Positions 28,012 to 36,046 of a DNA stretch of 64,000 nt are shown here, one piece after another. The notes under the pieces are model-generated. The model saw only the letters and a list, made by a program, of their open reading frames with translations, was not told the DNA's origin and did no database searches. Location: positions 1 through 64,000 of the forward strand of contig UREE01000004.1 of the NCBI GenBank assembly GCA_900546825.1, read 5' to 3'. A program made the translations under genes and the position numbers. Each line of letters starts with the position of its first letter. Positions within the stretch are counted from its first letter, which is position 1. This DNA is from an uncultured Collinsella sp. GTDB taxonomy: Bacteria > Actinomycetota > Coriobacteriia > Coriobacteriales > Coriobacteriaceae.

Positions 28012-29271
28012 TTATCGGGTGCGGCTGTGCTCCTGCAGCGCATAGATCGACTTATCCATGTTGAACAGGTAGGCCACGACGCAGACAATAAAGAACGTCG
28101 GCAGACTGCTAAAGCCAAAGACCTCGCAGCCAATAAAGATGGGCGCGAGCAGCGTATTGGTGGCGCTGCCAAAGACGGCGGCGTATCCCAGCGCGGCGCA
28201 GAGCTCGACGGGCATGCCGAGAATCCCGGCGAGTACGACACCCAGGCTGGCTCCGATGGAGAACAGCGGCGTCACCTCGCCACCCTGATATCCTGCGGCA
28301 AGCGTGGCGATGGTGAGTACGAATTTGAGCGCCCAGTCCCAAGGCATGATCGACGCCTCACCGTTGTCACCCAGTGCCGCGGATATCAGGTTGGTGCCAA
28401 GGCCGCAGTATCGCCCCTGCCACAGCGCGAACAGAATCGCCGACAGCGCAAGGCCCATAACGGCAACGCGTATGTAAGGGCTGGGGAGCAGCCGCGCTGC
28501 AAGGGTCTTGGCATGGGCAAGGCACCAGGCAAAAGCTCCACCTACCATACCAAACGCGATACCCAACAACGCCAGTCGTCCAAGACCGGGGAGGTCGAGC
28601 GCATACGAGGCGGTAACGGCGACCTCAAACTTCTCGAGCCCCAGAGCGCCGGAGGTCATGCTTGCGGCGAGCGAGGCTGTAAGCGCGGGAAACAGCGCGC
28701 GGTATTCCATGCGTCCTGCGACCAGTACTTCGATCGCAAAGACCGTGGCGGCGAGGGGCGTTCGGAAGAGTCCGGCAAAGCCGGCGGCCATGCCGATAAG
28801 CAAAAACGTGTTGCCGGGTTCTCGGAAAGGTAGACGTCGGCCGATCCAATGCGAGACGGTTGCGCCGATCTGCACGGCTACGCCTTCGCGTCCCGCGCTG
28901 CCGCCAAAGAGATGCGTGGCCCACGTGCTCAGCATAATGAGCGGCACCAGACGCGGGGAGATGGCGTCCTCGCGTCCGTGACCTACGTCGAATACTAAGC
29001 TCATGCCCCGATCGGTGCCTTTGCCCCAGGTGAGGTAGGCAAATACGATGGCCAAGCCCATGAGGGCGAGGAAGGGAAGGAGCAGTACGATGTGCTCGTC
29101 ACGGAAGGCGCCGATTGCCAGGAGCACACGACCAAAAAGGGCACAGATGGCGCCAACGATAACGCCGATAGGGATTCCGACGGCGCCCATGAGCACGAGA
29201 CCGCTATAGGTGTTGACCAGGCGTTTGATTCTGCTCGAAGCGCTGCTTTCTGACATTTTGCTTTCCGACAC
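28012..29271 (-). CDS. CLC-family chloride or fluoride channel/antiporter
   Basis: This 419-residue CLC protein carries GSAGREGVAVQIG (the GREGx filter segment) and GYQGGEVTPLFSIGASLG in place of the usual GxFxP segment. GGEVTPLF-type loops are, as I recall, found in the fluoride-exporting CLC-F branch, so F- export is a reasonable guess; chloride transport is the alternative. It lacks C-terminal CBS domains. The start is GTG 29271 or ATG 29256; both have weak ribosome-binding sites. A terminator-like hairpin lies in its leader. I saw no fluoride riboswitch consensus. Confidence 0.85.
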   Translation of the reverse strand: MSESKMSESSASSRIKRLVNTYSGLVLMGAVGIPIGVIVGAICALFGRVLLAIGAFRDEHIVLLLPFLALMGLAIVFAYLTWGKGTDRGMSLVFDVGHGREDAISPRLVPLIMLSTWATHLFGGSAGREGVAVQIGATVSHWIGRRLPFREPGNTFLLIGMAAGFAGLFRTPLAATVFAIEVLVAGRMEYRALFPALTASLAASMTSGALGLEKFEVAVTASYALDLPGLGRLALLGIAFGMVGGAFAWCLAHAKTLAARLLPSPYIRVAVMGLALSAILFALWQGRYCGLGTNLISAALGDNGEASIMPWDWALKFVLTIATLAAGYQGGEVTPLFSIGASLGVVLAGILGMPVELCAALGYAAVFGSATNTLLAPIFIGCEVFGFSSLPTFFIVCVVAYLFNMDKSIYALQEHSRTR

Positions 29272-29285
29272 TTGCTCTCTTGATA

Positions 29286-29328
29286 GAAAAAGAGCTGGAG
29301 TTGCGCATCGTTGAGAGGCTTTCCAGCT
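29286..29328 (-). terminator. Leader terminator/attenuator-like hairpin before the CLC gene
   Basis: On the minus strand AGCTGGA (29328-29322) pairs with TCCAGCT (29299-29293), followed by CTTTTTC. It lies between a candidate promoter (TTGACG at 29368-29363, TATAAG at 29347-29342, 15-bp spacer) and the gene, so it could attenuate expression. Confidence 0.45.
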
Positions 29329-29441
29329 TTAGCAAAACAAACTTATAAGATGCGACGGGCCGCGTCAAGATAATTACCGGACGGCCTAGGAGGCGGCTGG
29401 TTGGCCGGCTTAAAACCTAGCGCGTGAAATGACGCCCCACG

Positions 29442-30080
29442 CTATTCAGCGCGCTTGATAGGATGACGAACCACGGTCTTAAGTTTCTCCGGTGCGCATT
29501 TGCGTGGATCGGAGAGATAGATTTCGTGATGTAAACGGGTGTCTGAGAAGTCGGGAACATAGCCCAGCTCGGTCGTGTATTCATGCATAGCGTCTACGGT
29601 CGCCGGTTCGTTGTCGTAGGGCCCGGTGTGCATGCATTGAACGCAGAGACCCTCGTCAACTTTAAGCAGTTCGACGGCGGAAAAGTCCAGTTTCTTTTTG
29701 GTCGTGGCTTCCGCGACTGCCCAGTCAAAGTCATCTCGGGTGACGAAATCGGGCAGGCGGATGCACGAGATAAAGTTGAAATTGTCCTTGCGTACATAAT
29801 CGATGCCGCCGCTCGGGGACTCTTGCCACCAGAAACCCTCGAGCGGCGGTACCACAAAGTCGAAATAGCCCTCGATACTCCTTGAGCCTTTCTTCGACAT
29901 CTTGACGGTATAGGCGATGCCGTAAAGTAGCGGCAGGGCGTTTTGATACTCGCCACCTTCGGTATTTGGGTCGCCCTTTCCGCGAACGGCAACGTAGCTC
30001 ATAGGCGGGACTGTTACGATGCTCGGCTTGCTTGCAGGTTTGTAGAGCTCCTTGCATTCCTTCTTAAAGTCGAACGCCAT
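29442..30080 (-). CDS. GyrI-like small-molecule-binding domain protein
   Basis: This 212-residue protein of the GyrI-like/SOUL-type small-ligand family has VPPMSYVAVRGKGDPNTEGGEYQNALPLLYGIAYTVKMS at the start and LCVQCMHTGPYDNEPATVDAMHEY in the second half, ending with the IYLSDPRK motif. Such proteins bind, and some hydrolyse, small hydrophobic ligands. It stands alone with no HTH domain attached. ATG 30080 has AAAGGCGG upstream. Confidence 0.82.
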   Translation of the reverse strand: MAFDFKKECKELYKPASKPSIVTVPPMSYVAVRGKGDPNTEGGEYQNALPLLYGIAYTVKMSKKGSRSIEGYFDFVVPPLEGFWWQESPSGGIDYVRKDNFNFISCIRLPDFVTRDDFDWAVAEATTKKKLDFSAVELLKVDEGLCVQCMHTGPYDNEPATVDAMHEYTTELGYVPDFSDTRLHHEIYLSDPRKCAPEKLKTVVRHPIKRAE

Positions 30081-30261
30081 GTTGGCCGCCTTTCTGCGTA
30101 TTGGCCTGCTTAGATAGTTGAATCATATCATAGAAACGAACAGCTGTTCGAATGATTTGGCTGACAGATTGAGATGCGTGCGTTGTGTTTGGCGGTCGGC
30201 CTGACCCCGTTGATGATTTCTCGGCCTCCCCGGCGCCCTATCTATAGCTGCCGTTTCCCCA

Positions 30262-30304
30262 TATAAAACCTGCCAAAATAAACCTGTCCCTTTTTGGTAG
30301 GTGG
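30262..30304 (-). repeat. Dispersed 43-bp repeat, family B copy 3
   Basis: A reverse-oriented copy (TACC replaces TGCC in its left arm, and ATATG replaces ATCTG at the end). It lies 50 bp upstream of the ABC ATPase and reads away from it. The rest of 30081-30351 shows nothing clear. Confidence 0.85.
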
Positions 30305-30351
30305 GAAATGGGTAATACTAAAGAGTTATCCGACCAGATGGGAATTAATCG

Positions 30352-31053
30352 ATGGCCTATATCGAATTCAAAGACGTCATCAAGGCATACGGCGAGGGCG
30401 ATGCCCGCATCCACGCGCTCGACGGCGCGAGCTTTACGGTCGAGCGCGGCGAGCTCGCCATCATTTTGGGTGCTTCGGGTGCCGGCAAGACCACGGCCCT
30501 CAACATTCTGGGCGGCATGGACACGGCAACTTCTGGCACCGTGACGGTGGACGGGCGTGACGTGAGCTCTGCCAACGAGGCTCAGCTTGTGGAATACCGT
30601 CGCGCCGATGTTGGCTTTGTCTTTCAGTTCTACAATCTGGTCCCTAACCTGACGGCGCTTGAGAACGTCGAACTCGCGGCGCAGATCTGCCCCGATTCGC
30701 TCGATGCCGAGCAAACGCTTCGCCAGGTTGGCCTGGGCGACCGCCTCGCTAACTTTCCGGCGCAGCTTTCGGGCGGCGAGCAGCAGCGCGTATCCATCGC
30801 CCGCGCGCTGGCTAAGAACCCCAAGCTGCTTTTGTGCGACGAGCCCACGGGTGCACTCGACTACAAAACCGGCAAGCAGATTTTGCAGTTGCTGCAGGAC
30901 ACCTGCCGCAAGCAGGGCATCACGGTCATTATCATCACCCATAACTCCGCGCTGGCGCCCATGGCCGATCGCCTGATCCGCTTTAAGAGCGGCCGCGTGG
31001 AGAGCGAGACGGTCCAGCAAAATCCCGTGTCTATCGAGACAATCGAGTGGTAG
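30352..31053 (+). CDS. ABC transporter ATP-binding protein, MacB/LolD type
   Basis: This 233-residue ATPase pairs with the large FtsX-type permease encoded next. Walker [11 protein letters not shown]-loop [21 protein letters not shown], signature LSGGEQQRV, Walker [13 protein letters not shown] and H-loop IITHN are all present. The ENVELA segment is typical of the MacB/LolD/BceA class, which act as mechanotransmission pumps or as antimicrobial-peptide detoxifiers rather than classical importers. The upstream ribosome-binding site is poor. It is only 5 bp from the permease. Confidence 0.92.
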   Translation: MAYIEFKDVIKAYGEGDARIHALDGASFTVERGELAIILGASGAGKTTALNILGGMDTATSGTVTVDGRDVSSANEAQLVEYRRADVGFVFQFYNLVPNLTALENVELAAQICPDSLDAEQTLRQVGLGDRLANFPAQLSGGEQQRVSIARALAKNPKLLLCDEPTGALDYKTGKQILQLLQDTCRKQGITVIIITHNSALAPMADRLIRFKSGRVESETVQQNPVSIETIEW

Positions 31054-31058
31054 CGCCC

Positions 31059-33824
31059 ATGGACCAGGACCGCCAAAACAGCCAAAACCACGATACGGAG
31101 CACGCGGGCCGCGACCGGGAGTTCGCGACCTACCGTACCGCCCAAAGCTCAAACGATATGGTGCCGACGGTATTTCGCCGTGGCATCTACCGCACAATCC
31201 GCGGCAGTCTTAAGCGCTTCCTATCTATCGTGGTCATCACCGCGCTCGGCGTGAGCGTGATGTGCGGCCTCAAGGCGGGTTGCGAGGATCTGTGCGATTC
31301 GGTCGACGCCTACTTCGACCAGCAAAATGTCTATGACATTAACGTGCAGTCGACCTATGGCCTGACTGACGATGATCTCGACGCCATCCAAGAGGTCGAT
31401 GGCGTCGAAACGGCCGAGGGCATCTACGCCGAGACCGCCTACACCGCCGTGGGCACAACGCGCGAGCGCGTGGTCGTGCAAAGTCTCTCCAAGGAGAACA
31501 TCGATCAGCCGGTGCTCGTGAACGGCGATTTGCCCGAGAGCGCCGATGAAGTCGCGGTGACTTCGAAGTTCCTGAAGGCTTCGGGCAAAAAGCTCGGCGA
31601 TACGGTGAGTTTTGCCGCCAATGACGCGAGCTCGTCGAACCAAAGCGCCAAGGATCAGTTTGCCGCGGGCGATTACACCATTACGGCCGAGGTCCTCGAT
31701 CCCACTGATGTGAGCTCCGACTCGACAGTCAACGCCTTTCGCGCTGCTTCGGCGGCGGACTATAAGTTCTATGTGAGCGAGGACGCCGCGACGTCGTCGT
31801 CCTATTCCGCAGTCCACGTAGTCGTCGAAGGAGCCAAGAGCCTCAACTCCTATTCGGATGCCTACGCGGCAAAGATCAACAAGGTCAAGGGCAATATAGA
31901 GAAGATCCGCGAGGAGCGTGAGAAGGCGCGCGCTCAGGAGCTGACAGTCGACACGCCGGCAAGCTTGGATGCGGCCGAGCGCCAGGCGAATATGCTCTTT
32001 GGGATTGAGCAGGACAACATCAATCGCATGGCCCAGGGCAGCGAGGAACGCGTCCAGGCTCAGGCCGACCTGGATCAGCGCCGCGCCGCCGCCGACCAGC
32101 AGTTTGCCGATGCCCGCGCCGAGCTTTCCGATTTGGGTGAATGCACGTGGTACATCCAGGACCGCGACAATATCGCAAGCTACTCAAGCGTGGAGAGCGA
32201 TAGCTCGTCAATTGAGGCTATTGCGACGGTGTTCCCGTTCATCTTCTTTATCGTCGCCGTGCTCATCAGCCTCACCACCGCCACGCGTATGGTCGAGGAG
32301 GAGCGCACGCTCATTGGCCTGTACAAGGCGCTCGGCTACTCGCGCGAGCGCATCCTGTCCAAATACGTGGACTATGCGCTGTGGGCGTGCCTGATTGGCG
32401 GCGTGCTCGGCAATATCATCGGCTTTGTGGGCCTGCCGCTGTTCCTGTTTACGGTGTTCGACGACATGTACTCGCTGCCCCAGATGCTGCTTTCGTACGA
32501 CATCGTGTCCTCGATCGTCTCGGTGGCGCTGTTTGCCGTGGGCGTGGTGGGCGCCACAATTATCGCCTGCCGCCACGAGATGGCCGAGACCCCGGCCTCG
32601 CTCATGCGCCCCAAGGCCCCGCGCGCCGGCTCGCGCATCCTACTTGAGCGCATCGGCTTTATCTGGCGCCGCATGGGCTTTTTGAACAAGGTGGCTGCGC
32701 GCAACCTGTTCCGTTACAAAAAGCGTGCCTTTATGACCATCTTTGGCATCGCGGGTTGCACCGCGCTTGTGATCTGCGGTATGGGTATTCGCGATACGTC
32801 GGTGGCGCTTTCGCCCAAACAGTACGGGCATATCACGCGTTATGACTTGCTGGCGGTCGCCAACCCCGATGACTTTACGCAGACGTGCGCGGCGTTGGAT
32901 GAGCGCAGCGCGGCCAATGATTCCAACGTGACCGTGACTTCGACGCTGCCGATTATGACCGACAACGTCACCTTTACGTTTGGCGGCAAGAGCGAGACCG
33001 TGCAGCTGATCGTGGTGCCCGATGACCGCACGAACGACCTGGACGACTATGTGCGCCTCGAGGACGAGTCCAAAGAGCCGCTGTCTTTGCGTGACGGAGA
33101 CGTGTATCTGAGTAAGAGTTCACAGCTGGTGCTGGGGATTCAGCCGGGCGATACGGCATACGTCCAGGATTCGTCGCTCAATGTTGCCAAGGTCAAAGTC
33201 AGTGACATTTCGCTTAACTATCTTGGCAACACGCTTTACATGACGCAGGGCACCTATGAGCGCGCGTTCGGTCGAAGCGCACGCCTCAACGGCGTCTTTG
33301 TGCTGCTTAAGGGCTCGTCGGCCGACCAGATTGCGTTTAGCAAGAAGCTTAAGAGCGACGGTTGGCTCACCATCTCGAGCACGGCCGAACATTGGCAGAA
33401 CTACGAGGCGAACTTTGCGATCATCAATTCGGTCGTGGTGCTCGTGACTTTTATGGCGGCATGCCTGTCGTTTGTGGTGGTGTTTACGCTGTCCAACACG
33501 AATATCTCCGAGCGCGAACGCGAGCTGGCGACCATCAAGGTGCTGGGCTTCCGCCGTGGCGAGGTGCACCATTACGTCAACAAGGAGACGTTGATCCTCA
33601 CGGCAATTGGCGCCGCGCTGGGCGTGCCACTGGGCGGCTTGCTGGCCGAGAGTTTTACGTACATTTTGCAGATGCCGTCGCTGTACTTTGACGTCGAAGT
33701 CGAGCCGCTAAGCTACGTGCTCGCCGTGGTGCTTTCCTTTGGCTTTACGTTTATCGTCAACCTAGCCACCAATCGTACCCTCAACAAGATCGACATGGTC
33801 GGCGCCCTCAAGAGCGCCGAGTGA
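31059..33824 (+). CDS. Large FtsX-domain ABC permease
   Basis: This ~921-residue permease has an N-terminal helix (~40-65), a long extracytoplasmic region (~65-365), and two FtsX domains (around MVEEERTLIGLYKALGYSRERIL near 410 and ERERELATIKVLGFRRGEV near 820). The first extracytoplasmic region contains a ~100-residue charged, heptad-like stretch (~275-360) likely to form a coiled-coil hairpin, and the second one (~560-760) is a mixed beta domain. The architecture resembles putative ABC permeases acting on envelope or peptide substrates. The start is ATG 31059 or GTG 31047, the latter overlapping the ATPase gene. A family B repeat begins on the last base of its TGA. Confidence 0.88.
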   Translation: MDQDRQNSQNHDTEHAGRDREFATYRTAQSSNDMVPTVFRRGIYRTIRGSLKRFLSIVVITALGVSVMCGLKAGCEDLCDSVDAYFDQQNVYDINVQSTYGLTDDDLDAIQEVDGVETAEGIYAETAYTAVGTTRERVVVQSLSKENIDQPVLVNGDLPESADEVAVTSKFLKASGKKLGDTVSFAANDASSSNQSAKDQFAAGDYTITAEVLDPTDVSSDSTVNAFRAASAADYKFYVSEDAATSSSYSAVHVVVEGAKSLNSYSDAYAAKINKVKGNIEKIREEREKARAQELTVDTPASLDAAERQANMLFGIEQDNINRMAQGSEERVQAQADLDQRRAAADQQFADARAELSDLGECTWYIQDRDNIASYSSVESDSSSIEAIATVFPFIFFIVAVLISLTTATRMVEEERTLIGLYKALGYSRERILSKYVDYALWACLIGGVLGNIIGFVGLPLFLFTVFDDMYSLPQMLLSYDIVSSIVSVALFAVGVVGATIIACRHEMAETPASLMRPKAPRAGSRILLERIGFIWRRMGFLNKVAARNLFRYKKRAFMTIFGIAGCTALVICGMGIRDTSVALSPKQYGHITRYDLLAVANPDDFTQTCAALDERSAANDSNVTVTSTLPIMTDNVTFTFGGKSETVQLIVVPDDRTNDLDDYVRLEDESKEPLSLRDGDVYLSKSSQLVLGIQPGDTAYVQDSSLNVAKVKVSDISLNYLGNTLYMTQGTYERAFGRSARLNGVFVLLKGSSADQIAFSKKLKSDGWLTISSTAEHWQNYEANFAIINSVVVLVTFMAACLSFVVVFTLSNTNISERERELATIKVLGFRRGEVHHYVNKETLILTAIGAALGVPLGGLLAESFTYILQMPSLYFDVEVEPLSYVLAVVLSFGFTFIVNLATNRTLNKIDMVGALKSAE

Positions 33825-33866
33825 CCTGCCAAAAAGGGACAGGTTTATTTTGGCAGGTTTTATCTG
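33824..33866 (+). repeat. Dispersed 43-bp repeat, family B copy 4
   Basis: This is an exact consensus copy whose first A is the last base of the permease stop codon. It is immediately followed by an ordinary terminator. Confidence 0.92.
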
Positions 33867-33867
33867 C

Positions 33868-33914
33868 GCAAACGCCGGACAACCATTAGGTGGCCCGGCG
33901 TTTGCCCCGTTTTG
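33868..33914 (+). terminator. Intrinsic terminator after the FtsX-type permease
   Basis: GCAAACGCCGG (33868-33878) and CCGGCGTTTGC (33895-33905) form an 11-bp stem, followed by CCCGTTTTG. Confidence 0.75.
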
Positions 33915-33940
33915 CTGGGGATGTCTGTCGTTCAGTGCTC

Positions 33941-34261
33941 TTACTGGCCAATCCAGTGTTGCGCATAGCTCTTAATGTCCTCGGTAAAACCGTCAAGGTC
34001 GTCAAGGGTGATCACGCTGTCGATAAGCAAATTGGCTATCTCGCGGTGCATTGTGCTGCGGCGAATGTCGTTTGCAATTACGCCTGAGGACAGCTTGTCT
34101 CTATTGAGGCGCTCTTCTAGTGCCCAAAATCTACTGGACGCTTCACTGTCGCCGTTCAGTATCTCAACATACTGGCCGATGAGCTTTTCCATATAACGTT
34201 CTTGCCATTGAGGAAGCATTTTCTTAAACAGCTTCCAGTCGCTTTCGGCTACGTCGCGCAT
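33941..34261 (-). CDS. Conserved-looking 106-residue protein of unknown function
   Basis: I do not recognise the family with certainty. The protein is hydrophilic and probably all-helical: RDVAESDWKLFKKMLPQWQERYMEKLIGQYVEIL, then SSRFWALEERLNRDKLSSGVIANDIRR, ending ITLDDLDGFTEDIKSYAQHWIG. The overall plan (short helical protein with W/R-rich N terminus) resembles small cytoplasmic proteins often annotated as hypothetical in Firmicutes. GGAGG lies 4-5 nt before ATG 34261. It stands alone, convergent with the ABC permease. Confidence 0.75.
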   Translation of the reverse strand: MRDVAESDWKLFKKMLPQWQERYMEKLIGQYVEILNGDSEASSRFWALEERLNRDKLSSGVIANDIRRSTMHREIANLLIDSVITLDDLDGFTEDIKSYAQHWIGQ

Positions 34262-34386
34262 ATGTCCTCCGCTCGTTAAACGGGCTTTTCCATTTGCCTT
34301 TCATTCTATTTGGTTTTCGCTCACAGGCGTGGATGAAGGGCTTTCTCCAGCCTTCGAGATTGGGCTTGAATGGGTCGTATGCCGCA

Positions 34387-34534
34387 AAACGGGCCTATCT
34401 ACTACGTTTGCTACCACACCCTCGACCATGACAAAGATTATGAAATTAAAACCGCAGGTAGAGGGCTTGCAAATATTCGGAAAAGGCGGGTATGGTCGGC
34501 CCTCTCGAGTTAAACGTAGTAAATAGGCCCTTTT
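34387..34534. repeat. Inverted repeat with CCTCGACCATG flank
   Basis: Outer arms 34387-34409 and 34512-34534 (23 bp, two mismatches, AAACGGGCCTAT...ACTACGTTT). Just inside the left arm is ACCCTCGACCATG, nearly the same as the flank motif of the 14507, 23913 and 35899 elements; CGACCAT/ATGGTCG can form an inner stem. With the next repeat it fills most of the 444-bp gap 34262-34705. Confidence 0.75.
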
Positions 34535-34594
34535 CTTGGCGCGTGGTCAGCTCAATGCTAATCTCCGTGCCGGAACTGACCCAGTTGTTTGTAG

Positions 34595-34659
34595 GTTGCG
34601 GTGATATACGGACTGTTTGGCGCTTTGGAGCTTCAAAACAGTCCCTATCTCACCGCAAC
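34595..34659. repeat. Inverted repeat, family D copy 1
   Basis: Arms 34595-34618 and 34636-34659 (24 bp, two mismatches) begin GTTGCGGTGATATA, the same 14 bases as the arms at 43211. Confidence 0.8.
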
Positions 34660-34705
34660 TTAGGAGAAGGGCGGGGGTGGTTGGGTGCTGGTGGGTCGGA
34701 GCGTG

Positions 34706-35644
34706 TTAGGCCTGTTGGCGGTGCTTCCATTGTTTGAGGCACCAGCGCATGAGCGCTTTGATGACGGGAATCGTGATGAGGATGATCCATGCAGGATGGG
34801 GCTGTCCCAAACAGAGCCACATGTAGAGGAACCAAGCGATGGCGGCTGCCGGGTAGATGACCTCGATCAGCTTAGATAAGTGGCGTTGGTCGATAAAGTC
34901 GCCAAGCGCGTAATAGACGGGAATCAGAAAGACGAGGAAGAGTCCCGTAGCCCATGTGCCGTAGACAATGCCGAGCACCAGATAGGCGAGGGCGACAAGC
35001 ACAGGGAAGGGGAATTTGTTCCATGCACGTCCGACCTTGGTGTGGAAATGCTTGCCGTGATGGTCGAGCTTGTCGTGTGCTTCCTTCCAGCTGGAAAACG
35101 TCTCGCCGTCGATGGTGACGGTGCCGTCGTCATTGGTATGCACACTATGTCCATCGTCCTCAAGCGTATCGATATGCAATCCGCCTGGCCCCACATGGAC
35201 CTCTTCACCCTTGCGCTCGTTAGCCACATGGATGCCATTCCAGCCAACATGAACCTCTTCGCCTTTGTTGGGGTCAATAACGTGGATGCCGCGCGCGAGG
35301 GAAATATCGACAAGTGGCTTATCGCTGCAATCAGCGTGTTCAGTAGAAGCCTCAGCCTCCTCAGCCTTATCTGAAGCTTTGGTGCCGGCGTTGCTGTTCT
35401 GCGCCTCATCATCAGCCTGCGAGTCGTCAGTGCTATCCACCGCCTCCCCATACAGCAGCTCATCCAGCGACACGCCATACAGCGCGGCGAGCGCAATAAG
35501 GTTATCGGTATCGGGAGAGGATTCGCTGCGCTCCCATTTACTGACAGCCTGACGACTCACACCCAGCTGGGCGGCAAGCGCCTCCTGAGAAAGCCCAGCA
35601 GCCTTGCGGCGATCGACGAGCCGCTGTGCCATCGCAAGATCCAT
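34706..35644 (-). CDS. Membrane-anchored XRE-family transcriptional regulator
   Basis: This 312-residue protein has three parts. An N-terminal Cro/CI HTH (LVDRRKAAGLSQEALAAQLGVSRQAVSKWERSESSPD, ~6-65) is followed by an acidic Ser/Asp/Glu-rich linker. The middle region has a KGEEVHVGxxGxHV unit repeated twice (~125-160) and an ExF-SSWKEAHDKLDHHGKHFH segment. The C terminus has three to four membrane helices (~215-305). A membrane-bound HTH protein of this kind could sense envelope state. ATG 35644 has AAAGGAAC upstream. CTACCGGTAG-like sites (35698-35709, 35751-35760) upstream may be its operators. Confidence 0.85.
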   Translation of the reverse strand: MDLAMAQRLVDRRKAAGLSQEALAAQLGVSRQAVSKWERSESSPDTDNLIALAALYGVSLDELLYGEAVDSTDDSQADDEAQNSNAGTKASDKAEEAEASTEHADCSDKPLVDISLARGIHVIDPNKGEEVHVGWNGIHVANERKGEEVHVGPGGLHIDTLEDDGHSVHTNDDGTVTIDGETFSSWKEAHDKLDHHGKHFHTKVGRAWNKFPFPVLVALAYLVLGIVYGTWATGLFLVFLIPVYYALGDFIDQRHLSKLIEVIYPAAAIAWFLYMWLCLGQPHPAWIILITIPVIKALMRWCLKQWKHRQQA

Positions 35645-35861
35645 GACAGTTCCTTTCATGTGGTGACCGTAATCGAATGAGCCGAGTATGCCGAGAACAA
35701 CCGGTAGCGACCACCATTTCTAGTTAGAATCTGCCCCAACCCTACCGCAACTACCGGTAGCAACCCCTAACGACCAGCCATTTCAGGACAAATGTCAGTG
35801 CTACTCTCAGCTAAGAGCCTGCAACATCCCAAAATCTCAGCCCACGCACCCGCAGCAAGAA
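35645..35861. promoter_or_regulatory. Upstream region of the XRE gene with repeated ACCGGTAGC sites
   Basis: No gene is seen. AACCGGTAGCGACC (35698-35711) and CTACCGGTAGCAACC (35751-35765) are near-identical sites 52 bp apart, the second a perfect 10-bp palindrome. Autoregulation is a guess. Confidence 0.35.
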
Positions 35862-36046
35862 GACGAATAGCCTCGGCCTCCCTAGTTACCGCAGGAGGCC
35901 TCAGGGCTTACATCCCAAATCTTTCCGCAGGACGGAAGGACCCCGCCGCGCGAAGCGCACGGCGGGGTCCTGACATGTCCGAGGACGATTTGGGATGTAA
36001 GCCCTGGGGTCTCCGATGAGAGCAGTTTCGGCCGAGGCTATTCGTC
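35862..36046. repeat. Triple-nested modular palindrome overlapping the pfk 3' end
   Basis: Outermost arms 35862-35878 and 36030-36046 (17 bp perfect): the right arm contains the pfk stop and its last codons, so the left is an inverted copy of the pfk end. Second arms 35899-35921 and 35987-36009 (23 bp, one mismatch). Inner stem AGGACCCCGCCG/CGGCGGGGTCCT (35937-35971). The flank motifs are present in reverse orientation: GTCCTCGGACATG reads on the minus strand at 35986-35974, and GTCCTGCGGA at 35934-35925. Confidence 0.9.

Noticed and set aside
29272..29441. Fluoride riboswitch upstream of the CLC gene
   Set aside because: I found no GGNGAUGG or CUGAUG-type consensus in the leader; only a terminator-like hairpin is present.
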